Source of the DNA: Clostridiales bacterium
Lineage (GTDB): Bacteria; Bacillota; Desulfotomaculia; Desulfotomaculales; VENG01
Direction: 5' to 3'
Assembly (NCBI GenBank): GCA_016278505.1
Contig: JADQBQ010000015.1
Coordinates: 35,936 to 99,935, forward strand
Length of the DNA stretch: 64,000 nt
A program made the translations under genes and the position numbers. Shown here in pieces: positions 1-8,110 of this stretch. The number at the start of each line of letters is the position of its first letter. Position 1 is the stretch's first letter. The notes under the pieces are model-generated. The model made no database searches and was not told where the DNA came from. It worked only from the letters and a program-made list of their open reading frames with translations.

Positions 1-2342
1 GTTTCAATCCACACTCCCGTACCGGGAGTGACCTGTCCGAGGTGGCCATGGCCACCATTGATATTAAGTTTCAATCCACACTCCCGTACCGGGAGTGACA
101 TTATTGACCACCACCCAACATTGGAAGCCAGGAGTTTCAATCCACACTCCCGTACCGGGAGTGACGTTGGTTATGATGTTGAGGTACTACCTCCGGAAAA
201 GTTTCAATCCACACTCCCGTACCGGGAGTGACATAAACCTCCAGAGCTTAGGGTAAAATCCATCGGTGTTTCAATCCACACTCCCGTACCGGGAGTGACA
301 CCCTGAGAACTGGCTACGCACCAAGCTACTGCCGTTTCAATCCACACTCCCGTACCGGGAGTGACAGGATTGTAAAACTGATTATTACTATCTGGATCAG
401 TTTCAATCCACACTCCCGTACCGGGAGTGACTTTTTACACCGTTCCGGTATATGTCATAACTGGCGTTTCAATCCACACTCCCGTACCGGGAGTGACTGG
501 GGAGGGAGTGGGTTTTGGTATTGATTTCTATGGTTTCAATCCACACTCCCGTACCGGGAGTGACCCATCATATGGCGTCTACCGCGACAAAGACCGTGTT
601 TCAATCCACACTCCCGTACCGGGAGTGACCAGGAAGAAATAGAAACCAACGAACAGATTCGGGTTTCAATCCACACTCCCGTACCGGGAGTGACAAGACC
701 ATATGGGCTGATGCTATTGAACATCGCGTTTCAATCCACACTCCCGTACCGGGAGTGACAGGGCAGGGATAAGTACCCTGCCCACGGGAGGTGTTTCAAT
801 CCACACTCCCGTACCGGGAGTGACCAATAACGGCTGCCGGGGTATGTCTGCCCTGATAGTTTCAATCCACACTCCCGTACCGGGAGTGACGCCTTGTAGG
901 AGCAGCAAAGATAAATCCGTTAAAGTTTCAATCCACACTCCCGTACCGGGAGTGACTCTTTGCGGTCGAGCCACTTGGGCGCCTGGCGCTGTTTCAATCC
1001 ACACTCCCGTACCGGGAGTGACGTAAGGTGCTCTGCTACTACCAGCAAATCTTTAGGTTTCAATCCACACTCCCGTACCGGGAGTGACGATCAATTCGGC
1101 CATCACTTTGACTTGAAAAAGGAGTTTCAATCCACACTCCCGTACCGGGAGTGACGTGCTACTTTCATTGACGCATTCCACAGCCACTGTTTCAATCCAC
1201 ACTCCCGTACCGGGAGTGACATGTTTAACGTAATAGGTTTCCCTAACCTTTCTGGTTTCAATCCACACTCCCGTACCGGGAGTGACCTCGTTATACAGAC
1301 ACCGAAATAAAAGCCGCCCTGTTTCAATCCACACTCCCGTACCGGGAGTGACATCCGGAAGTTTATCCGGTATTGCCAGATGAAGTTGTTTCAATCCACA
1401 CTCCCGTACCGGGAGTGACTTCTAAGGGGTGAAGGGTTATTCGCTGATTCACATGTTTCAATCCACACTCCCGTACCGGGAGTGACGCCCAATTAGGACA
1501 GAGCATCCAAAGTCAGGGTGTTTCAATCCACACTCCCGTACCGGGAGTGACATCTAACACACAAAGGCAGGATTCTTGGACATATGTTTCAATCCACACT
1601 CCCGTACCGGGAGTGACAAGTTCGGGCGCAAGGGACGTACAAAGGGAGTTAAGTTTCAATCCACACTCCCGTACCGGGAGTGACGCCAATAACCCAACTA
1701 TATTAACGATTAAAAACGTGTTTCAATCCACACTCCCGTACCGGGAGTGACTAAATCAAAGGAATTTGAAAGATGTTGGTGGAGTGTTTCAATCCACACT
1801 CCCGTACCGGGAGTGACATTCTCCGGTGTAGACAACCCACCCTTACTCCTGGGTTTCAATCCACACTCCCGTACCGGGAGTGACGGTTGATAAATTTAAA
1901 AATTTCACCTGTCAAATGTTTCAATCCACACTCCCGTACCGGGAGTGACTCAGGGTATAGACTGGATGCTGTAGGGGATGCCGGTTTCAATCCACACTCC
2001 CGTACCGGGAGTGACCCAATTGTGAGTGGTGCAACGTCAGGAAATCATGTTTCAATCCACACTCCCGTACCGGGAGTGACACCTTTTCCATACCTTGTTT
2101 GGTTCGGCTACTGTGTTTCAATCCACACTCCCGTACCGGGAGTGACATATATGACATAGCACAAGAGATGGGACTACATAGTTTCAATCCACACTCCCGT
2201 ACCGGGAGTGACGTAATTCTCCATTCCATGTATTAGCAACTTTTTGTTTCAATCCACACTCCCGTACCGGGAGTGACCTTGCCATTGTGTTTTCTTGACC
2301 GCTATTGTTTGTTTCAATCCACACTCCCGTACCGGGAGTGAC
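1..2342 (-). CRISPR. Type I-C CRISPR array, 36 repeats and 35 spacers, continues past the left edge
   Basis: A 32-bp repeat (plus strand begins GTTTCAATCC and ends CCGGGAGTGAC, with an internal ACTCCCGTACCGGGAGT palindrome) recurs every 65-68 bp from position 1 to 2342. I counted 36 copies by eye and saw no base change between them; spacers are 33-36 bp and all differ. Read on the minus strand the repeat ends in GTGGATTGAAAC, the usual 3' handle of type I-C repeats. Transcription is therefore leftward, away from cas2, with the leader at 2343-2509. The first base of the window is already a full repeat, so the oldest end lies outside. Uniform repeats suggest recent maintenance. Confidence 0.98.
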
Positions 2343-2509
2343 AGTACCCCATTGGAATCCTTTATCAACAAGGATTCCAACTGGGGTTTCCGCGAATCTC
2401 TTTTTAGTAGCGATAAAAATAATCTGTTTTTAAATCAAAAAGCTTACAAAGGCTTATCATTGCTACACCGCGAACCTCCCAGGAAAATCATGGGCGCTTG
2501 AGGTTCGCG
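2343..2509 (-). promoter_or_regulatory. CRISPR leader between cas2 and the first repeat
   Basis: 167 bp without a gene between the cas2 stop and the newest repeat. It is AT-rich in the middle, as leaders are. Two inverted repeats are visible: GCGAACCTC pairing with GAGGTTCGC at about 2470-2508 next to the cas2 stop, and a pair with arms TTGGAATCC / GGATTCCAA flanked by CCCCA / TGGGG at about 2345-2388, touching the first repeat. The first may end the cas transcript; the second may be a leader-anchoring signal for spacer acquisition. The array promoter should lie here, but I cannot place it with confidence. Confidence 0.75.
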
Positions 2510-2800
2510 TTAAACCATGATCACTCCTTCAGGATCGTAGGTTGCTTTGGCACCCACATGCTCAACCCGGCGTTTCCAGTTAGCGCCTAAAAAATAGTAT
2601 CGTAAACTGTCCTTTTCATTATCGATAATTGCTTCCAATTTTTTGCGTAGCTGGGCAAATTGCACAGGATCAACCAAGCATTCAAAAACGGAGTTTTGCA
2701 CTCTTTGCCCGTAATCTTTGCATTGTTTGGCCACTTTTCGCAGACGCTTTTTACCCCCTTCCGACTCTGTACTAACATCGTACGTCACTAAAACCATCAT
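2510..2800 (-). CDS. cas2: CRISPR-associated endonuclease Cas2
   Basis: 96 residues, normal for Cas2. The N-terminus MVLVTYDVST carries the conserved Asp of the ferredoxin-like fold (the first beta strand ends in YDV), followed by an Arg/Lys-rich helix and RVQNSVFEC, a typical Cas2 pattern. Cas2 is the dimeric bridge of the Cas1-Cas2 integrase that inserts new spacers. Two Met codons open the frame, so the start could be 2800 or 2797. It is the last gene of the cas operon, 11 bp after cas1 and directly before the leader. Confidence 0.96.
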   Translation of the reverse strand: MMVLVTYDVSTESEGGKKRLRKVAKQCKDYGQRVQNSVFECLVDPVQFAQLRKKLEAIIDNEKDSLRYYFLGANWKRRVEHVGAKATYDPEGVIMV

Positions 2801-2811
2801 TTTTATTCACC

Positions 2812-3843
2812 CTATTTCATTAGAAATGGCGGATACGCTTCCAGATCACCTCGCAGGTGTCTGGCTAACAACAGCGCTTGCGCATACGGTATTAATCCGA
2901 TAGCAATTTTTTCTCCTAAAAAGGGATGCGTCACTTTTTCTTGTTTCCGTTTTTGCCAGGCTGTGATAACATTTTTACGGGTCTCATCAGTCATGATTAC
3001 TCCACCGGATTCTTTTTTAACAAAGCCGGTCGGGTCAAGCTGGCGGTTATTAATCATTGCCAAAACAAACCGGTCCACCAGATATGGCCTCAACTCTTCC
3101 ATCAGGTCCAAAGCGAGACTGGGCCTGCCGGGACGTTCCCGGTGCAAAAAACCAACCTGGGGATCGAGTCCTACAGTCTCTGAGGCTGCCGTACAATCAT
3201 GGGCCAACAACGTATATAAAAACGAAAGCAAAGCGTTCACCGGATCTGATGGCGGGCGGCGACTTCGCCCGGAGAAATAGAAAATCTCTTTTGACTCCAA
3301 GATTAAATTGTTGAAAACACCATAATATATCCGCGCCCCTTCGCCTTCGACGCCACGCAGCTTCTCTAAGCAAGAACTGTCACTTACTTTCTGTAATCGA
3401 TTAGTTAACATTTTTATCCCGTCCTGCATACCCGGTACGTCGCCTTTGCCCCCGTGGTCACGTAAAAAACGCTGCAATACGCATTTACAGTTGAATATTT
3501 TCCCCAGAACAAATCCTTGAGCCAATTTTAGCGCTTCACCGGGGTTATCGGTCTGGCGGTATTGCTTACGTCGCAGCAGCACATTCCCGCTCACTCGCCC
3601 GCTAATTCTGGCCAAGAATTTCCCGTTTTCCGATAAAAAAGATAGGGCCACACCCCGTTCCGCACAGAGATGCATTAAGGCGGGGCTGGCTCCGGTATAT
3701 CCAAAGCAGACGATTCCTTCCAAATTATGAATGGGGATCCTCAGCTTGACCTCCTCATCCATCAAGACCAGGACCGTCTCCCCTTCTTTACCAAGATAGG
3801 CCTCGGGAGAGGTTACATACAGCACATTTAATAATTTTCGCAT
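2812..3843 (-). CDS. cas1: CRISPR-associated endonuclease Cas1 (type I-C)
   Basis: 343 residues, full length for type I-C Cas1, the integrase that joins new spacers to the array. An N-terminal beta domain (about 1-80) is followed by the helical catalytic domain. Metal ligands can be placed at Glu166 (GVEGEGA), His234 (GFLHRERPGRPSLALDL) and an acidic residue near 246-250 (DLMEEL). It is 57 bp downstream of cas4; that gap holds a CRISPR-repeat-like sequence. Base composition is closer to cas4 and cas2 than to the AT-rich effector genes, which suggests cas4-cas1-cas2 and the array are the original native unit. Confidence 0.97.
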   Translation of the reverse strand: MRKLLNVLYVTSPEAYLGKEGETVLVLMDEEVKLRIPIHNLEGIVCFGYTGASPALMHLCAERGVALSFLSENGKFLARISGRVSGNVLLRRKQYRQTDNPGEALKLAQGFVLGKIFNCKCVLQRFLRDHGGKGDVPGMQDGIKMLTNRLQKVSDSSCLEKLRGVEGEGARIYYGVFNNLILESKEIFYFSGRSRRPPSDPVNALLSFLYTLLAHDCTAASETVGLDPQVGFLHRERPGRPSLALDLMEELRPYLVDRFVLAMINNRQLDPTGFVKKESGGVIMTDETRKNVITAWQKRKQEKVTHPFLGEKIAIGLIPYAQALLLARHLRGDLEAYPPFLMK

Positions 3844-3854
3844 TTATTTATTTT

Positions 3855-3885
3855 ATTCCACACTCCTTCCTATATGGGGATTGAC
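3855..3885 (-). repeat. Degenerate solitary CRISPR-repeat-like sequence between cas4 and cas1
   Basis: Read on the minus strand it begins GTCAATCCC and continues to GGAGTGTGGA, matching the array repeat (GTCACTCCC ... GGAGTGTGGA) at 8 of 9 and 10 of 10 positions. The middle of the palindrome differs and is a few bases longer. Orientation is the same as in the array. It does not sit at ribosome-binding distance from the cas1 start. Chance similarity is possible but two separate matching blocks in the right order make relatedness likely. Confidence 0.5.
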
Positions 3886-3900
3886 AGCCGTTCCAGTCGC

Positions 3901-4569
3901 TCATTTCTTGTCCATGAACGCCTCCTCTAGATATCGACGGACCGAGCGCCGAACACCGGCTTTGGGCAGGCAGATCTCCACCAAAGAACAACTCTTGCAC
4001 GCCACAATATATTCAGCCGGTGGAGTAACGCCCCGTTCAAAAAATTCATGCATCCCGGCGGCCAGCGCCCGCACCCGCTCCTTGAGGGCCGCGTCAAACT
4101 CTACCAGCCGGCGGCGGCGAGTCCGGCCATAAAACAGATCCCCCGCTGCAACCAGTGCACCGAACATCTCCTCCAAGCAGATCCCTTGCGCGCAGAGTTG
4201 GACGATATCACGGTCGTCCGGTTTGGGTTTGCCGTACTTATATTCCACCGGATGCGGCCGCCAGCGGCCCTGGCGGTGGTCAAGAGTGATTCCGTTTTCA
4301 TCGCGGTAAAATTCTACCACATCCGCCACCCCGTACAGACCTAATGTTCGTGAGACTAACGATAGGGACCGGGTAACCAGCACCGTTCCCCGGGATTCGG
4401 TAAAAAAGGGATCGTCGGCCCGCTCGTGCAGATCCCGGCCGTTAAAGGTGAGCAGATTCTCTTGCCATTGCTGTTCAATATGGATCAAAGCCCACTGCCT
4501 GCGACAAAAGGCGAAATGCTGGATGCCGGAGAGCATAAGGAGGTCGTCGTCAGAATAAAAGATGGTCAT
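3901..4569 (-). CDS. cas4: CRISPR-associated exonuclease Cas4 (type I-C)
   Basis: 222 residues, normal size. Cas4 trims prespacers and selects the PAM during adaptation. It has the four Cys of the Cas4 iron-sulfur cluster: Cys22 (FCRRQW) and a C-terminal set in CKSCSLVEIC. RecB-nuclease motifs include GVADVVEF and HPVEYKYGKPK. The gene is visibly GC-richer than cas3, cas7 and cas8 upstream. It lies 63 bp after cas3 and 57 bp before cas1, both unusually wide for this operon, consistent with a junction between the native adaptation genes and an acquired effector block. Confidence 0.96.
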   Translation of the reverse strand: MTIFYSDDDLLMLSGIQHFAFCRRQWALIHIEQQWQENLLTFNGRDLHERADDPFFTESRGTVLVTRSLSLVSRTLGLYGVADVVEFYRDENGITLDHRQGRWRPHPVEYKYGKPKPDDRDIVQLCAQGICLEEMFGALVAAGDLFYGRTRRRRLVEFDAALKERVRALAAGMHEFFERGVTPPAEYIVACKSCSLVEICLPKAGVRRSVRRYLEEAFMDKK

Positions 4570-4632
4570 CGTTTAAAATAGGACATAATATTTAATATTG
4601 AATCTAACATATTTAAAATCCACCTCTCATTG

Positions 4633-6864
4633 TTAAAATATCAATACTTGCGTATTTCCGATTAAATCAAGTTCTAATATTGCTTTCATATATCCTAAAA
4701 ACTCAGGATCATATCCATTATCAAACCAGCGATATATCTCTTGATATCCACCAACTGGAGCCAAGCCTAATTGATCAATCTTTTGTGCCCAAACTTGAAC
4801 ACTATTTTTTATCAGTTGAATTGAGCTTATTTTATCGCCATTTTCAAGCATTCTGATGATTTCAGGATCCATAACAACCAATCGTGTATCTGAATCTATT
4901 ATTTTGCAAATCTCAGCCACATCTGGATATTCATGACTTCTTTCGTATTTCAAAATCTTTTCTATCTTTTCGCTGCGATCTTCCTTTAATTCTCGCTTCA
5001 AAGTCTCTGTCACCAATTCAGTGATGTTTAATTCATTAATTAAGTTATCTTCAATCATTTGTCTAAATACTTTTTGTGAAGTTTTGAAACCGGGATGCGT
5101 TTTTAAATTTGGATCATTGACAGTAAAACACCACATTTCCGAACCCTGATACTCTCCATCACGGTTAACCCTGCCATCTATCTGTAGATAGCTCTGTAAC
5201 GAACGCAATTGGGCAAATCCATTTCGAAAAGAAAAATTTAACCCCGCCTCAGCACAGCTTGTCGCCACGAGTGTCCAATCCGGATTATACTTCAGTTTCT
5301 TTGTTTTTTCATCTCTTTTCAGTCTTCCATAAATTGTTTCAATTATCGGTTCTCTATCTTTTGGAGTCAATGATGTTGATAGATGCAATGCATCAAGACC
5401 CCGTTTTTTCATTCGATTCGCTAGAAAGGCCGCAGAAAACACCGTATTCATAATCACCAATCTTGGGCCTTCCTTAGTAAGCATAAAATCAATTAAATCA
5501 TCCACCGTGTCAAACGCTATAGGGCTATTTAAATGGGAAAGAGTTGGATTTGTCACTTTAAGTTCAACTCTTTTTTGTTCGTACTCGCAAGCTTGCTTTC
5601 TTAACTCTTCGGGTACTAATTCAGGAATCCGGACCGGTTCATCGATAAAATCTCCTATTTCCCAAAATTTCCCTGTTGTCCCCGATGCCAATATCAAATG
5701 ACAACCCCATTCCATTGTCAAGTTCTGAAGCCATTTCCATGCCTGCGGCCATAACCATGTAGGAATCGCGGCATGGCATTCATCAATAAATATCCCTGAC
5801 CCAGGTAGTTCATGCAGTTTTCTCAACCGGGTAGGATTATTGCTTCCAAGCGTTTCAAAGAACTGAACAGCCGTTGTAACAATAATCGGGGCATTCCAGA
5901 GAGCTGCAAGTTCCCTTGCTTCAAAAGAGGAAAAGTCAGCTTGATGATCATGCTCCGCCACAATCAATTCCGGGTCTTCACCGTCTAAAACCAAAGCTTC
6001 CCGATAAATTTTTACCGACTGCGTAATAATATTGGTAAACGGTAAAACAATAATAATATGACGTAATTGTTTTTGAATAGCTGCTTGAAGTAAATACGCC
6101 ATTACAGCCGTAGTTTTTCCCGTACCAACCGGGCTGTCACAGTAATAAACCGGTGAAGCTGTATCTCCATCTCTACAAGCAAAATAGATCGCATTCCGGA
6201 GTTCATTTCGCTTACTTTTTTCGTTTCTTTCATACGCATTGTGGACATACTCATCAAGCTTTTTTAATCGTTCTTCCCATCTTCCTTGGTAATCAGGTCT
6301 CTCATAACGGGCAGTGTCGCTATGATCGGCGTCAACCAAACAAGAAAGCGCTAATCTACGCGATAAACCATCTGCAATATTCAATTGTTGTGAGTCATCT
6401 AAATTCAGATTAACTTCTCTTTGATGCAACGACAAATATTCATTTAATCTATCATCCGTCTTGTCTATAATCGCTTGATCCCGAAACGGAAACAACCGAT
6501 CCATCTCCTTGGGTATCGAACATAATCCATGGTGGTGAGATAATACAAGAAAAGCTGCTTCCAGCTTATTCTCTCTTTCTTTTAAATAAGCCACCCCGGC
6601 GTCCACATGGTTAACCGGCAAATGCTTGGCTTTCTTTTTACCATTTAATACTTCCTGGTTTTCCTTCTCAATCTTCCCAAGATCATGAAAGCAAGCGGCC
6701 CATAGTACTATGGACCGAAAAGTTGTCACCAGAGCCGCCTGCGCATAGAGTAACATTTCTTCCACATTAGCTTGGGCGCGTCGAAAGACACCAAGTATAT
6801 GCTCCTGATAAGTCTGCTCTTGTAAGCCTTTTTTAGGTTGTGCGCTATGGGCTAATAATCGCAT
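4633..6864 (-). CDS. cas3: CRISPR-associated helicase/nuclease Cas3
   Basis: 743 residues; complete Cas3 that unwinds and degrades target DNA after Cascade binding. N-terminal HD nuclease: His60-Asp61 (CFHDLGK), VNHVDAG near 85-91, His110-112 (SHHHGL). Superfamily 2 helicase: Walker A SPVGTGKTT at 244-252, DECH box 361-364, SGTT 394-397, motif VI QIDGRVNRDG 561-570. In ordinary type I-C operons cas3 comes first, before cas5; here it lies between cas7 and cas4, while a broken copy of the usual first-position cas3 remains at 10516-10899. AT-rich like cas5-cas8-cas7, so it probably arrived with them. Its start directly follows the cas7 stop. Confidence 0.95.
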   Translation of the reverse strand: MRLLAHSAQPKKGLQEQTYQEHILGVFRRAQANVEEMLLYAQAALVTTFRSIVLWAACFHDLGKIEKENQEVLNGKKKAKHLPVNHVDAGVAYLKERENKLEAAFLVLSHHHGLCSIPKEMDRLFPFRDQAIIDKTDDRLNEYLSLHQREVNLNLDDSQQLNIADGLSRRLALSCLVDADHSDTARYERPDYQGRWEERLKKLDEYVHNAYERNEKSKRNELRNAIYFACRDGDTASPVYYCDSPVGTGKTTAVMAYLLQAAIQKQLRHIIIVLPFTNIITQSVKIYREALVLDGEDPELIVAEHDHQADFSSFEARELAALWNAPIIVTTAVQFFETLGSNNPTRLRKLHELPGSGIFIDECHAAIPTWLWPQAWKWLQNLTMEWGCHLILASGTTGKFWEIGDFIDEPVRIPELVPEELRKQACEYEQKRVELKVTNPTLSHLNSPIAFDTVDDLIDFMLTKEGPRLVIMNTVFSAAFLANRMKKRGLDALHLSTSLTPKDREPIIETIYGRLKRDEKTKKLKYNPDWTLVATSCAEAGLNFSFRNGFAQLRSLQSYLQIDGRVNRDGEYQGSEMWCFTVNDPNLKTHPGFKTSQKVFRQMIEDNLINELNITELVTETLKRELKEDRSEKIEKILKYERSHEYPDVAEICKIIDSDTRLVVMDPEIIRMLENGDKISSIQLIKNSVQVWAQKIDQLGLAPVGGYQEIYRWFDNGYDPEFLGYMKAILELDLIGNTQVLIF

Positions 6865-6865
6865 G

Positions 6866-7744
6866 CTACATCTCCAACATCAAATCTCTAATTCCTTTAG
6901 TCTTCTCTTTAATCTTTGCCGTTAATTGGTCAATTTGGCTCTTTAATCCTTCAGAATCATAGTCATTCCACAAAGTCGAAGAACTCTCAGGATCACCAAT
7001 TCTCTTTGGTGTCAATTCTTCAATAATCTCAAAATCGTTATACTTCCCGACCGGCGAATTATGCTCAACATAAAATGCATGCCTGATATTTACCTGCGGG
7101 CGAATGTATGAGGCGGTATGAGTATATGCATAGGGTATGATCTGTAATAACAACTCAATATCTTTGGCAGTGCACTTTGTTTTGCTTGCCGCTGTGGCAT
7201 TAATGAAAAATGGCATGCAATAAACACCATGTTCTACAATACGAAAACCCAGCGGCGCCATGCCTCGGCTTTTATCCTCTTGCACCGGTGCCATCTTAGT
7301 TGTGGTCATTCGTTCAATTCTGACCGGCGAAATCGATACCGCCAGCGCAAACTGGGCAACCCCGGTTTGAATTCGGTCGGACAAGTCATCTTCGAGAAAT
7401 GTATTGCCAAAAACCCGAGCATCCCAGTATTTTTCAAGAAACTTATTTTCTTGTATCTCTTTAACAATAGTTTGCCGGTTGATATCTCTTTTCTCCAGTA
7501 AATCATATTTCGAGAAATCACTTACTTTAATATCCAATTTTTTACTGACTTCTTTCCATACTGGCCCTTCTTTATGCAATACTAAGTCGCGCACCTTCCT
7601 TTTAAAGGATACGGGTGAAATTTCTCCCCTTCCATCATGTCTTTGTCGGGGATCGCTTTCCTGGTCGGGATTGCCGTTTGGATTTGAATTGATTACCTCT
7701 ACCACCAACAGACCGGTCCCCCGATTGATAACATCTCCCATCAT
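6866..7744 (-). CDS. cas7: Cascade backbone protein Cas7 (Csd2/Csh2 family)
   Basis: 292 residues. Cas7 polymerises along the crRNA to form the Cascade backbone. The N-terminal VVEVINSNPNGNPD at about 14-27 matches the NPNGDPD signature of Csd2/Csh2, followed by SFKRKVRDLV. GVAQFALAVSISPV and the later MAPLGFRIVEHGVY fit the RRM-like fold. It is divergent from textbook type I-C Cas7, so the exact subtype label is less certain than the family. It starts 12 bp after cas8c and is followed without a gap by cas3. Confidence 0.9.
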   Translation of the reverse strand: MMGDVINRGTGLLVVEVINSNPNGNPDQESDPRQRHDGRGEISPVSFKRKVRDLVLHKEGPVWKEVSKKLDIKVSDFSKYDLLEKRDINRQTIVKEIQENKFLEKYWDARVFGNTFLEDDLSDRIQTGVAQFALAVSISPVRIERMTTTKMAPVQEDKSRGMAPLGFRIVEHGVYCMPFFINATAASKTKCTAKDIELLLQIIPYAYTHTASYIRPQVNIRHAFYVEHNSPVGKYNDFEIIEELTPKRIGDPESSSTLWNDYDSEGLKSQIDQLTAKIKEKTKGIRDLMLEM

Positions 7745-7756
7745 TATACTCCCCCT

Positions 7757-8110
7757 TTAGTCTTTTTCGATATTAGCAAGGTAACCTAATAATACCTGTG
7801 CCCGCTCCACTTCTTTGAAACTTTCCGGGATCTCCTTTTCACTCAACTCATGCGCCGTATCAGCCATATTTTTAACAGCCCATTTTGCAAGGCGGGCATC
7901 TTTAGCCGTATCTGCCCATGCCTTATAAATCCTAATTCTTTCTTGTAATAAATTCAACGCTCTATGTGGAAATTCGACCGCTGTAGGCATAATCGCATTT
8001 CCAATTAACTGAGGTGGTATATCACCTTTCCGAACATTTAGGCAATACTCCCGATGCAATACATCGGATAACATCATTAGACGTCCAATGTTAAAAGCCA
8101 CGCTATGCAT
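7757..8110 (-). CDS. cas11c: Cas11c small subunit from an internal start within cas8c
   Basis: An in-frame ATG at 8110 inside cas8c is preceded by AAAAGGAGGTTTAC, a nearly perfect Shine-Dalgarno sequence with ideal spacing. Translation from it gives a 117-residue protein starting MHSVAFNIGR, mostly helical, identical to the Cas8c C-terminus. In type I-C systems the Cascade small subunit Cas11c is known to be made in this way from an internal start of cas8c, with a similar size. The signal is seen directly; that it is used is inferred. Confidence 0.75.
   Translation of the reverse strand: MHSVAFNIGRLMMLSDVLHREYCLNVRKGDIPPQLIGNAIMPTAVEFPHRALNLLQERIRIYKAWADTAKDARLAKWAVKNMADTAHELSEKEIPESFKEVERAQVLLGYLANIEKD

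Noticed and set aside
28-2501. Open frames of 60-113 codons on both strands across the CRISPR array
   Set aside because: They translate the repeat again and again (SRTGSD or TPGTGVWIE units); an artefact of a repeat without stops.
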